Source: Promethearchaeota archaeon
GTDB taxonomy: Archaea; Asgardarchaeota; Lokiarchaeia; Sigyniarchaeales; SOKP01
Direction of reading: 5' to 3'
DNA: 64,000 bases
Assembly: GCA_030599585.1 (NCBI GenBank)
Contig: JAUVNS010000013.1
Span: forward strand, 62,001 to 126,000
The notes below the pieces were generated by a model, which did no database searches, was not told the origin of the DNA, and worked only from the letters and a program-made list of their open reading frames with translations. The stretch's first letter is position 1, and every line of letters begins with the position of its first letter. Of this stretch, positions 34,396 through 42,645 are shown in pieces. The position numbers were made by a program, and so were the translations under genes.

Positions 34396-35091
34396 TCATA
34401 GAAGGTTCATTAGATCTCTCAAAATTCCCTTATATGTTGGTTCGGGAGTTTCAGTCTTCAAATTAGTGTTTGGACTGTTTACTAAGAAGGTCTGCGAGCC
34501 TAACTTAGCACACACCATATCCTTATCTTCGTCTCCTACCATAATGCATTCTTTAGCAGAGAGATTGAGATATTTAAATATCAACTCATAATAAAGGAGG
34601 TTTGGCTTTGTAGCACATGAGTTTTCAATACTGGTTATGAGATCGTACGGAAAATCACCAATACCTGCCCAATCAAGACGTTGTTCAATCGATGTTAGAG
34701 GAAGAACGGGTCTGGTCGCAATAACAACCTTATAATCCTTGTTAAATGCAGTTTGAATAACTTTCCGTGCTTCTGGTTTCTTTTTCGTCAATTTCTTTAA
34801 TTTCTTAAAATCTTCCTCGTAAAATTTATCAAAAAGTGGTTGGATATCGTCCTTATCATAGCCTTCAACAGGAAAAAAAGCATTTGAAAACGCTTCTAAA
34901 TTTGTAATTTTACCATCATTACGATCTACAAATTCGGACGCTTTCAGTATGGCTGGAACCATCTTTTTAGGAGGGATTAGGTGAGCTACACTATTCACTA
35001 ATAGTTTTATATATTTTGGAACAAACTGGTTTAAATCTACATCCAATAAGGTTCCATCTAAGTCGAATAAGACTGCTTTAAGTTGTCCCAT
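34396..35091 (-). CDS. HAD-superfamily hydrolase
   Basis: This is a 231-residue protein. Motif I is LFDLDGTLLDVD, motif II is VIATRP, a central Lys lies in CATKPNLLYY and motif IV is MVGDEDKDMVCA. This is the phosphoglycolate phosphatase-like layout with a helical cap at residues 20-95. The enzyme probably dephosphorylates a small phosphate ester, and the substrate is unknown. It is the first gene of a likely two-gene unit with the tandem GNAT. Confidence 0.82.
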   Translation of the reverse strand: MGQLKAVLFDLDGTLLDVDLNQFVPKYIKLLVNSVAHLIPPKKMVPAILKASEFVDRNDGKITNLEAFSNAFFPVEGYDKDDIQPLFDKFYEEDFKKLKKLTKKKPEARKVIQTAFNKDYKVVIATRPVLPLTSIEQRLDWAGIGDFPYDLITSIENSCATKPNLLYYELIFKYLNLSAKECIMVGDEDKDMVCAKLGSQTFLVNSPNTNLKTETPEPTYKGILRDLMNLL

Positions 35092-35299
35092 AATTTTTTG
35101 TAATTTGATTTAAATGCTATATTTTAAATCTAAATCATATTAGCAATTATAATTTGTTATTTATCGTTCTTAGACTAGTTTGAAATAAAGTTTTAATAAT
35201 TTGCAGATTACAATAAATAGTAAAAAAAAATATTAATAGAATTCTACAATTAATATAACTATAATAATTTTCAATAATTCCTCTGGGACGCTATAGAAT

Positions 35300-36508
35300 A
35301 TGAAACTTTCACTTAATGATTTAAACAATGGACAGGTTTATTTAGGTGACAAGCTAAATGTTAGAACAACATTTAATTTCGATGACGATTCGTCAATTCT
35401 ATGGTCTGGGATTCGCCTATTAACCCATCCTCCATGCTTAAAAGAGCTCCAGATAACCAAAGAAGAGATTTTTTCTAAAGGAATTTTTGAAAAAGGCGAA
35501 TACATCAGAGAAAGGGCATTTCTAATAAAGAAAAATGTAATCCCTACGATTAAAAATAGAAATTTAGAGTATGAAATTAAACTAATTTTAAGACAACCGC
35601 ATCCCCTAAATTCTGAAGAGGATTTAGTGATTAATAGAACACATAAGATTGAAATTAGAGCTAAAGATTCTGGAGATCAGATTATAAAACCAAATCCTCT
35701 TTCGCTTTCAATTTCAGGTTTGAGTATTAATGTATCCAAGGATGTATTCAGACCCGGAGAAACAGTTAAAATCAACTTCTCTTCAAACGAACTTAAACAC
35801 ATCGAAGTAAGATTATTACAAAAAGCGAATATAGTGTGTTATTGCGATGCTTATGGGCAAACATGTAGTAAAGTTGAAGAGCTACCTCCTGCAATCGCGG
35901 GAGATTCTAAGACTTCTGATATGAATAAAGAATTTTTATTGCTCAAGATTCCTGAGATCGCTCAACCCAGCCATAACTACCTCTGGGAGCCTCACGAGAA
36001 AGAATTTTGGGGTATGAAATACGGATCTTATGTAAAATGGTCTTTACTATTTATTGGAAAACCTAAACCAGAATATGGAAAAGAAACCATTAAGTTTGAA
36101 GTTCCAATTACGATTGTCGCAAAAACTCTGAGTGGACATGAAGTTGGTGTCGATTTATTCTCTAAGAGCACAACTGCAGCACCTTCTATTTTCAATGGAG
36201 TCTCGTCTAAATTCCAGAAAGTATTCAAAATTACTTCTATTGACTCTGATATCGAAAAATATAGCATCCGAATTAAGAACATATCAAAAGATTCTTTGAA
36301 GGGCGTGTCAGTAAAAACTTCTGGGCTTCAAGAAGGTTTATTTGAAACCGAACCAACTCTAACAGGCTTTAGTAGTTGGGAATCTGGCGAGGAAAAGGAA
36401 ATTGTTTACAATAGCAAGCAGAATATCTCAGCTTTAATTTGCATATTGGAAGACAACTCTCAGAGAGTTATAAGAATACAAACTCCTTTAGCCTCTAACT
36501 TTTTTTAA
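35300..36508 (+). CDS. Arrestin-like beta-sandwich protein (candidate)
   Basis: This 402-residue protein is mostly beta-strand. Residues 1-130 form a first sandwich (NNGQVYLGDKLNVRTTF, YEIKLILRQPHPL). Residues 135-280 form a second, with FRPGETVKINFSS near 155, ELKHIEVRLLQKA, a Cys-rich loop, and a closing KFEVPITIV near residue 265. The PGExV ... IEVxL ... VPITIV pattern resembles arrestin/Vps26-type folds, which occur in eukaryotic trafficking and have been noted in Asgard archaea. The final 120 residues are another small beta domain. It is convergent with an MglA-like GTPase gene. The arrestin call is by eye, and a generic Ig-like adhesion or transglutaminase-associated domain is the alternative. 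Confidence 0.4.
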   Translation: MKLSLNDLNNGQVYLGDKLNVRTTFNFDDDSSILWSGIRLLTHPPCLKELQITKEEIFSKGIFEKGEYIRERAFLIKKNVIPTIKNRNLEYEIKLILRQPHPLNSEEDLVINRTHKIEIRAKDSGDQIIKPNPLSLSISGLSINVSKDVFRPGETVKINFSSNELKHIEVRLLQKANIVCYCDAYGQTCSKVEELPPAIAGDSKTSDMNKEFLLLKIPEIAQPSHNYLWEPHEKEFWGMKYGSYVKWSLLFIGKPKPEYGKETIKFEVPITIVAKTLSGHEVGVDLFSKSTTAAPSIFNGVSSKFQKVFKITSIDSDIEKYSIRIKNISKDSLKGVSVKTSGLQEGLFETEPTLTGFSSWESGEEKEIVYNSKQNISALICILEDNSQRVIRIQTPLASNFF

Positions 36509-36525
36509 GTTAAATTAGGTTTTGG

Positions 36526-37119
36526 TCACTGAAGCGCAGATATTATCTGTCCCTTATATAGATTTTTAAATACTAAGCTCAAAATTTCTTCAAAGCTGTC
36601 TAATATTCCCTCTCCATTCACTGCTATCGTCTTTTTAAAATCAATATTTTTAAATTTAAAGTAATTAATGTTTTCCAAAAATACCGCTGGACTAAATTTA
36701 TCCGGTAAATCTTGCTTGTTAAACGCTATAACTTTTGGTAAATTGATAATAATGTCCTCAAAATAATTACACAGCTCATTCCATGAAGTTAAATTTCGGT
36801 GATACACTTCCTGTTGTGAATCTGCTACGAATATAATCCCATCGATGCCTTGTAAAGTTGCTGGCCTTGTTATTATATAGAAATCTTGTCCAGTTGTGGA
36901 ATAGATGTGAATTTTCAAATTCCATTGTTGATTTTGAAAACTAATCGTCCCATAATCGAAGAATAGTGTCCTTCTTACACTACTTTCTATGCTCAAAACG
37001 CGATCTTTCTTCCCAAAATGGTTGAACAACGCTTTTATAGATGTAGTTTTTCCCGAAAGTGCTGGCCCGTAATAACATATTTTTAGCTGTATACTCCGAG
37101 TTAGTTGATCTATTATCAT
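36526..37119 (-). CDS. MglA-like small Ras-superfamily GTPase
   Basis: The P-loop is YYGPALSGKTTSI. The G3 region reads IYSTTGQDFYIITR rather than DxxGQ, then LQGIDGIIFVADSQ and NKQD for guanine recognition. The combination of TxGQ, R and VADSQ is typical of MglA-type GTPases of bacteria and of many Asgard small GTPases. About 198 residues from ATG 37119. An upstream GTG at 37185 would add 22 residues without similarity. No prenylation-like C-terminus is seen. Its role may be in polarity or membrane dynamics, which is inference. It lies between the arrestin-like gene and a zinc-ribbon membrane protein. Confidence 0.8.
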   Translation of the reverse strand: MIIDQLTRSIQLKICYYGPALSGKTTSIKALFNHFGKKDRVLSIESSVRRTLFFDYGTISFQNQQWNLKIHIYSTTGQDFYIITRPATLQGIDGIIFVADSQQEVYHRNLTSWNELCNYFEDIIINLPKVIAFNKQDLPDKFSPAVFLENINYFKFKNIDFKKTIAVNGEGILDSFEEILSLVFKNLYKGQIISALQ

Positions 37120-37234
37120 ATTACTTCTTGATATTAAAATAAGTTTAAAAAAGCCGATTTTTTTAGATGGTTCGCTCAAAGACACACTATTATCTTAAAA
37201 AGATATTTTTAATCTATCCATAAAGCTCCTAAAA

Positions 37235-37834
37235 TCAAAAGATAATCGATGTAATTGCAAGAAGAATAATAATTATTAGATAACATATACATTTAATTAT
37301 TCTAGCTTCACTTTGGGAAGATGTATTGGGAGCCTGATAAGTCGGTTTTGCTCTTGGCTCTTCAGGATAATGAGGTTCCCCTCTATAAAGAGTTTTTGAT
37401 GGTTGTACACGAATTTTAAATGGGAACGCAATCCGATGACCGGCATTAGAAGTTAAAGTAGCAGTTAGAGTGAAAAGTCCTGGTTGGTTCGCCGAAATTA
37501 GAAAAAAAATCTTATTAGTTGTTTTCTTAGGGCGTATTTTTCGTGATTTAATAACGATATCAACTTGTGGTGGACCAGAAAGTTGAACTTTGGCACCATC
37601 TATAGGAGCAGAGGTAATCTTCGCAACTTGCAAAAAAATTTTAGTTTGCATATCTTGACGTAAGACAGAGGTTTCGGTAACCCAATCCAGGTGAATTTCA
37701 AAGTCGTCTTCAAATTTATTATCTAAAGTATGTGCATCAATCTGACTTTTTACTTCCATTTCTAATACTTCCCCACAGAATGGACAAAATTGTGCATCGT
37801 CCGGTATTTTTGTGCCACATTCCTTACAGAACAT
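37235..37834 (-). CDS. Tail-anchored zinc-ribbon protein with Ig-like domain
   Basis: This is a 199-residue protein. It starts with a zinc-ribbon (CKECGTKIPDDAQFCPFCG). An acidic linker leads to a beta-rich Ig-like domain of about 90 residues (VTETSVLRQDMQTKIFLQV to RIAFPFKIRVQP) and a Pro/Ser linker. A single C-terminal hydrophobic helix (ICYLIIIILLAITSIIF) should anchor it with its domains in the cytoplasm. It is upstream of the MglA-like gene on the same strand with a gap of about 115 bases to the chosen start. Function is unknown. Confidence 0.65.
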   Translation of the reverse strand: MFCKECGTKIPDDAQFCPFCGEVLEMEVKSQIDAHTLDNKFEDDFEIHLDWVTETSVLRQDMQTKIFLQVAKITSAPIDGAKVQLSGPPQVDIVIKSRKIRPKKTTNKIFFLISANQPGLFTLTATLTSNAGHRIAFPFKIRVQPSKTLYRGEPHYPEEPRAKPTYQAPNTSSQSEARIIKCICYLIIIILLAITSIIF

Positions 37835-38042
37835 AATAATCCAATTTGTTTTCCTTTAATTAATTCCCACTAAAAATCGTTATTATGATTAATTTGTGGG
37901 TTGACTATTTAAACTTTTACGGTGTAAAAACAGCACATTTACCGGTACTAATTAAACTAAACATATAGAAGATTATGCGATTTTATTAATCTTCTAAGCA
38001 AAAAGGAAGCCTATAAAGGCTATAAAATGAAGTTTACACCGT

Positions 38043-38420
38043 TCAAAAAACTAAGTCGTTTCCTTCTATCTTGCACTCTAACAACGACCTGAGGATAAGG
38101 ATTTCAACTTCTCTTCTTAAAACTTGCTCGTCTAACCTTACATTTTCTTGTTTATCTAAAATTTCATTTAAGTCAATAAATGATATTGACATTTGTTTTT
38201 GAGAAATTTTCTTAACAACGCTCAAAACTCTTTGTTGATTGTAAAGCGACTGCGAATTTGAAATAAATTGATATAATTTATGAGTAAGATTATAGTCAAA
38301 ATTTCCCGCTTTATCAGCTTCTTTCAATTTATTTAATATAACAAGAGCGTCTAAATACTTCTCGTTTCTCATTAGCTCTTTAGCGTCGTTTAAATCTCTT
38401 ACGAAATCGTTCGCGTCCAT
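38043..38420 (-). CDS. Small helical protein of unknown function
   Basis: This 125-residue protein is almost wholly alpha-helical, with a first helix pair (FVRDLNDAKELMRNEKYLDALVILNKLKEA) like a TPR unit and a second half predicted as a small helical or winged-helix-like domain (SFIDLNEILDKQENVRLDEQVLRREVEILILRSLL). It has no Cys or membrane segment. It starts at ATG 38420, and the 208-base gap to the zinc-ribbon gene downstream shows nothing else recognisable. Confidence 0.55.
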   Translation of the reverse strand: MDANDFVRDLNDAKELMRNEKYLDALVILNKLKEADKAGNFDYNLTHKLYQFISNSQSLYNQQRVLSVVKKISQKQMSISFIDLNEILDKQENVRLDEQVLRREVEILILRSLLECKIEGNDLVF

Positions 38421-38661
38421 TTCATTATATACCTTTCAAATTACTTTTTCCTTGAGATCATCTAAAGATATTCTAAATAAGAGTTTTTAGGTTAATTTTA
38501 ATAAATCGAGAATGCATCTTTTTTTTTATAGTAATTTTCTTTAAAACATCGTTTAGAATTAACCAATTTGAATTAATATTCATATTTTAAAGAGCTTGGC
38601 TTTATATACATTAAACAATTTAACTATATTAAGATTTAAAAAATATTTTAAAGGATTTATA

Positions 38662-38892
38662 ATGGTCGATAAAGAAAAAGTAAAAGAAGTTTTAGAAAAG
38701 ATAAGACCCCAACTCCAAATGGACGGTGGCGATGTTGAATTAGTGGAAATTACCGATGATGGTATTGTTAAAGTGAGATTACAAGGGCATTGCGCGGGAT
38801 GTGCTCACGCACAACAAACCTTACAATTTGGGATCGAGCGAGCTATCAAACAATTTGTGCCTGAAGTTATTCGGGTAGAAAATGTCGCTTAA
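38662..38892 (+). CDS. NifU C-terminal-domain Fe-S cluster scaffold
   Basis: This is a 76-residue protein. It has the Nfu motif MDGGDVELVEI and GHCAGCAHAQQTL, whose CxxC binds a bridging [4Fe-4S] cluster, and ends with VPEVIRVENV. It delivers Fe-S clusters, which fits a genome rich in ferredoxin-type proteins. ATG 38662 has AAAGGA upstream. The in-frame upstream ORF to 38596 is not homologous and is probably leader. A hairpin terminator follows. Confidence 0.88.
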   Translation: MVDKEKVKEVLEKIRPQLQMDGGDVELVEITDDGIVKVRLQGHCAGCAHAQQTLQFGIERAIKQFVPEVIRVENVA

Positions 38893-38907
38893 AGCAACAC
38901 ACCAAAA

Positions 38908-38941
38908 TTATTAGGAGAACCCTAATAAGAAAGTTTTTTTT
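38908..38941 (+). terminator. Hairpin plus T-run terminator after the NifU-domain gene
   Basis: A perfect 8-bp inverted repeat (TTATTAGG at 38908-38915 with CCTAATAA at 38921-38928, 5-base loop) is followed by a run of eight T at 38934-38941. This has the form of a bacterial intrinsic terminator. Its action in an archaeon is inferred. Confidence 0.55.
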
Positions 38942-38980
38942 AACTATTTTTTTTAATTTGGTTTATAATAATAGGAGATT

Positions 38981-39817
38981 TTAAGGAAGCCCTGCTCCCG
39001 GAATGTCGACTTCAACGAATTCAATTTTACCAGCGTCTCTTGTGTGCTTTGATGTTGCGATAAAAAGAGTTTTACGATCTGGTCCACCTAACATGCAGGC
39101 ATAGGCATCATTTTCTACTCTTACTATATGTGTAATTTTTCCCCCCTCTAGAACACGCGCAACTCTTTGACGTCCAGGAGCGGCTAGCCAAATGCCTCCT
39201 TCTGCATCTAAACATATACCATCTGGAGCTAGGGATTTTAGGTTAGCCCAAACGCGCCGTCCTGTAAGCGAACCATCTTCCATAATATCAAATGCCGTTA
39301 ACTTTGCAGCAATTGTTTCTGCTATTATAAGAGTTTTATCATCTGGTGTAATAACAGTTCCATTAGGAAAAGCCATATTATCTGCTACGACCTTCGCATC
39401 TCCATTTGGATATACGAGGATGAGTTTTGTGGGAGCAAACGGTTTATCGTTAAGATAGTCGAATCCAAAGTTGCCAACATATGCTCGACCTTTTTTATCT
39501 ACCACCATATCATTCATTAAGACTGGTCCGAACTCGTTAAAATCTGCAACCATATTAACTCCTTCAGGATCAAGTCGTAATAAGCGATTATCATCCATCG
39601 ATACCACCAATAATTTATTATCAGGAAGCCAGCCTAATCCTGAAACTCGGCCAGAGATTTCGAGAATTGTTTCAGTGTTTCCGTTTAAATCGGCTGTCAT
39701 TACTTTATAGTCTTCCATATCAACAAACCAAAGTTTATCCTCGTGCCACCTTGGACTTTCGGGAAATTTCAACCCTTCAAGTAATACTTCTGTTTTAAGA
39801 GTTATTCTTTTGCTCAT
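38981..39817 (-). CDS. SMP-30/gluconolactonase-like protein
   Basis: This 278-residue six-bladed beta-propeller has the family markers. FPESPRWHEDKLWFVDM near the N-terminus holds the metal-binding Glu. NDMVVDKKGRAYVGNFG, FPNGTVITPDDKTL and APDGICLDAEGGIW follow, holding the Asn and Asp ligands. It should hydrolyse a lactone, possibly of a sugar acid. ATG 39817 gives the usual N-terminus. An in-frame TTG at 39847 would add ten residues. The codon use here looks somewhat richer in GC than its neighbours, which may reflect transfer from bacteria. Confidence 0.82.
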   Translation of the reverse strand: MSKRITLKTEVLLEGLKFPESPRWHEDKLWFVDMEDYKVMTADLNGNTETILEISGRVSGLGWLPDNKLLVVSMDDNRLLRLDPEGVNMVADFNEFGPVLMNDMVVDKKGRAYVGNFGFDYLNDKPFAPTKLILVYPNGDAKVVADNMAFPNGTVITPDDKTLIIAETIAAKLTAFDIMEDGSLTGRRVWANLKSLAPDGICLDAEGGIWLAAPGRQRVARVLEGGKITHIVRVENDAYACMLGGPDRKTLFIATSKHTRDAGKIEFVEVDIPGAGLP

Positions 39818-39911
39818 TATATTTATTAGGAAAGGAATCAATTTCAAAAAGTTAATTATTCTTTATGAATTATTAAGAAATTAATAAACGCATTAAGTTA
39901 TTGAAAATAAT

Positions 39912-41201
39912 ATGAACGAAAAAGAACAAGAAAAAAGCGAACCAACTGGAGAAGTAGATTACACGGAAGGGAGATCACGACGCTCAAGATCACGACGCTC
40001 AAGAGCCCCTCGTAGAACACAAGGTCAAGCGTTACAAGAAGCCTTAGGGATCAGTCCGGAAGATCTTAAGGACATAGAAGGGAAATTATCCATTGTTAAA
40101 TTTTTGGACTATTTTTCTGAAGAACCTCTAGATTTTGCCTTTAAGGAGCGTACTATCAACCAGTATGTGAAGAAAATTACTGAAAAAATCGATAAATTTG
40201 AGTTCGGTGGAGAAGAAGATAAACTCTTAAAGAAAGGATTTGAGGATAAAAAAATCCTTGAAAACCTTAGCAAAATAAGAGTTAAAACTGAAGAACTAGC
40301 AATTAGCAAGGGAATAAATAGATCAGTGGATAAGAGATTACGTAGACTTAATTTAATTATTACGGGCCCATTATTAGGAGTAGCACTTTTGTTTTTCTTA
40401 TTACCAATTTTTGGAATTAATATTGACTCTTTTCTTATGCTTCCATTAATTTGCGTATTTTGCATGGTTCCTCAATTCGTTAGAAATTCTGTAGTTAAAA
40501 AATGGTTTCAATTTAAGGGAGACACGAGAGATGAATTTTATATTCAAAACCGAGATGATGTTTTAGTTATAAAAAGTTATATAGCTGAAGTTTTGGCTAA
40601 CATCAGATCTCAACTACTAGAGTTAGAAGTACCGTTGGAGTTGATAAAGTTCTCATTATTTACTCGAGATTACGAGAATTTAAATGTAATAAACCAGAAA
40701 CAATTAAAAGGCATGATAGAATATTACGTTTCGTTTGCATATCCCGAAGGTATGGAACCATTTCCAATTCCCGAGAGTCTTCAACAACAGTATAACCAAC
40801 CTGTTTTTCCAGAAAGAAAGAAACGCCAAAAAGCAGAGAAAAACTTTATCGTCTTGACTGAAATGAAAGGCAAAAATGGTGTAATTTGGAACTTCGTTCC
40901 AAGCTTAAAGGATAACCAGGCTGACAATATTAATCAAATGTTAAGCGATTCAAAATTTTCAGAGGCCGACTTAGGATTTAGCGAGATTATTCCAAATTAT
41001 CCAACCGACAATGCAATTTATTGCTTATGCGGGGAAATTATTGAAATTAGTACCATAAATATTTGTCGTTGGAAGGATTCATTCAACTTCTACTTATTTG
41101 AGGGAACTCAATGTAAATGTGGAGATAAAATCTACGCAATCTCTTTGATGGATGATGGAGATGAAGTTCCTGAAGAATTACAGGAGATTTTTTTAAGTTA
41201 A
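39912..41201 (+). CDS. Membrane protein with Arg/Ser-rich N-terminus, unknown function
   Basis: This 429-residue protein has an N-terminal 45 residues rich in Arg and Ser (RSRRSRSRRSRAPRR), encoded partly by a 15-base direct repeat. A long charged helical region (50-150) is followed by two hydrophobic helices (about 150-195), with WFQFKGDTRDEF after them. The C-terminal part has a CLCGEI pair and a CKCG pair spaced by about 35 residues, which could form a zinc ribbon. It has no catalytic motif. The basic tail could bind nucleic acid or acidic lipid. Function is unknown. Confidence 0.6.
   Translation: MNEKEQEKSEPTGEVDYTEGRSRRSRSRRSRAPRRTQGQALQEALGISPEDLKDIEGKLSIVKFLDYFSEEPLDFAFKERTINQYVKKITEKIDKFEFGGEEDKLLKKGFEDKKILENLSKIRVKTEELAISKGINRSVDKRLRRLNLIITGPLLGVALLFFLLPIFGINIDSFLMLPLICVFCMVPQFVRNSVVKKWFQFKGDTRDEFYIQNRDDVLVIKSYIAEVLANIRSQLLELEVPLELIKFSLFTRDYENLNVINQKQLKGMIEYYVSFAYPEGMEPFPIPESLQQQYNQPVFPERKKRQKAEKNFIVLTEMKGKNGVIWNFVPSLKDNQADNINQMLSDSKFSEADLGFSEIIPNYPTDNAIYCLCGEIIEISTINICRWKDSFNFYLFEGTQCKCGDKIYAISLMDDGDEVPEELQEIFLS
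39973..40002 (+). repeat. Two-copy 15-base direct repeat in the Arg/Ser-rich N-terminus
   Basis: The unit GATCACGACGCTCAA occurs twice in tandem and encodes the Arg/Ser-rich stretch of the membrane protein. It probably arose by slippage and may vary in copy number. Confidence 0.7.
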
Positions 41202-41203
41202 TT

Positions 41204-42556
41204 CTAATTTCTTTTTTTAATTTTTGAGTAGTAATCATAGAGGAGTTTGTAACCTCGAACAGCTCTCTCAATTTCGTTTTCAAATACAGGAATTTTGAGT
41301 TCAGTTGCAGATTTAATAACTCTCTTTGCCCCTTCTTTTTCCGCTTGAATCAGAATTGTAATTACTGGTTTATTAGGGTAGGTTTCAAGGATTGAAGAGT
41401 AAATGTTAAAATCAAATTCGATCTCAGTAAAAAACTCTAGGGCTAAAATTAAACCATCTACCGCGTTATCTCTCAAAAGTGCTTCTGAAGCAGTGTTATA
41501 GATACCGCAAATTTTAATTCCAACAAATTTTTCAGGTGGCCAATAATCTACCGGGTTTCCGAAATTACATGTTGACCCTCCAACCTTATCAAAAATAATA
41601 TCCCGTGAATTTTCACCAGGTTTAGCTAAAGCCAATCCTTGCTTTCGCATTTCTTTTATGATTAAATGAATTGCTCCTGAACTCGGCCCAATAATTCCTA
41701 GATTAACACCTTTTGGCTCGGGACACCATAAAAATATTTTTGCAAGTTCAAAAAGTTCAATGTAGTTTAACACTAGTATCCCCCCTGCTTCCTTTAATTT
41801 CTCTTCTTGATCTTCTTCTTTTCCCACGTAAAAAAATAGGATAGGTTTAATTGGGCTGACATTCTTGACCGCCTCAATTAATTCGTCAGAAATTTCTCTT
41901 AAAAAAAGGGAAATTACTTTTGTTGTATCATCGTATAAGAAATACTCAAGTACATCAGCTTCATTAATATGAAATCCTTTTCCTAAATGAATCACCTTTG
42001 AAATTGGTAATTTTTGTGAAGGTGTCCACCATCCCATTGCGCCTGCTAAACCGCCAGATTGAGCAATAAAGCATATCCCCTCTTTTACGTTTTTGTTTCC
42101 TCGCATAATATGCTGTCGTACAGGGATAATTGATGTTGTAAAGTTATCACTAAAGTTGATTATTCCTAGCATAGACGGTCCTAAATATGTAATACCATAT
42201 TTTATACACATCTGATGTAGTTTGAAAGTTAAATCGTTTATTTCTGCCCCTGGTTTTAATTCGGTTTGAATTGCAACATATTTAACGCCGATTTTTCCTA
42301 GATTTTCAACCACTTCAAGAATATTCTTTCCTAGGACTATTACAGCTAGCTCTGGAATTTCGGGTAATTCCTCAAAAGAATGATATGATTTAACACCTAA
42401 AATATCATTAGCATTGGGGTTTAGGATGTAAAGTTTTCCCTTATAAAAGATTTCTAAGAGATTTTTTAGCACTGTAAAACTGAATGAGAGTGCTTGCCTT
42501 GAAACTCCTACTATTAGGACGCTTTTTGGATTGAAAAACGGTTGTAAATCTTTCAA
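41204..42556 (-). CDS. NDP-forming acyl-CoA synthetase alpha-like protein lacking the phospho-His loop
   Basis: The protein follows the layout of ADP-forming acetyl-CoA synthetase alpha. A CoA-binding Rossmann domain (FFNPKSVLIVGVSRQ, NPNANDILG, LAVIVLG) is followed by YLGPSMLGIINF, then IAQSGGLAGAM, then the second domain. That domain normally contains SHTGSLAGS with the transient phosphohistidine. Here the sequence jumps from KPILFFYVGKEEDQEEKLKEAGG to ILVLNYIELFELAKI, so about 20 residues including the His are missing. The last part (CNFGNPVDYWPPEKF) is otherwise normal. It has no ATP-grasp (beta) partner beside it. It may be a CoA-binding regulator rather than an enzyme. It is convergent with the membrane protein gene, with a 2-base gap. 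Confidence 0.7.
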   Translation of the reverse strand: MKDLQPFFNPKSVLIVGVSRQALSFSFTVLKNLLEIFYKGKLYILNPNANDILGVKSYHSFEELPEIPELAVIVLGKNILEVVENLGKIGVKYVAIQTELKPGAEINDLTFKLHQMCIKYGITYLGPSMLGIINFSDNFTTSIIPVRQHIMRGNKNVKEGICFIAQSGGLAGAMGWWTPSQKLPISKVIHLGKGFHINEADVLEYFLYDDTTKVISLFLREISDELIEAVKNVSPIKPILFFYVGKEEDQEEKLKEAGGILVLNYIELFELAKIFLWCPEPKGVNLGIIGPSSGAIHLIIKEMRKQGLALAKPGENSRDIIFDKVGGSTCNFGNPVDYWPPEKFVGIKICGIYNTASEALLRDNAVDGLILALEFFTEIEFDFNIYSSILETYPNKPVITILIQAEKEGAKRVIKSATELKIPVFENEIERAVRGYKLLYDYYSKIKKRN

Positions 42557-42645
42557 TGTTTATTTATCTTGACAGAATATTTCTAATTATAGATAGGAGA
42601 GATTAAGTCGTTAAAAATTTGATGTTTATTTTTTAAATTGTCGCG

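Noticed and set aside
39912-41201. The Arg/Ser-rich N-terminus as a eukaryote-like splicing SR domain
   Set aside because: The stretch is short and comes from a two-copy DNA repeat, and the protein has two membrane helices and no RNA-binding motif.
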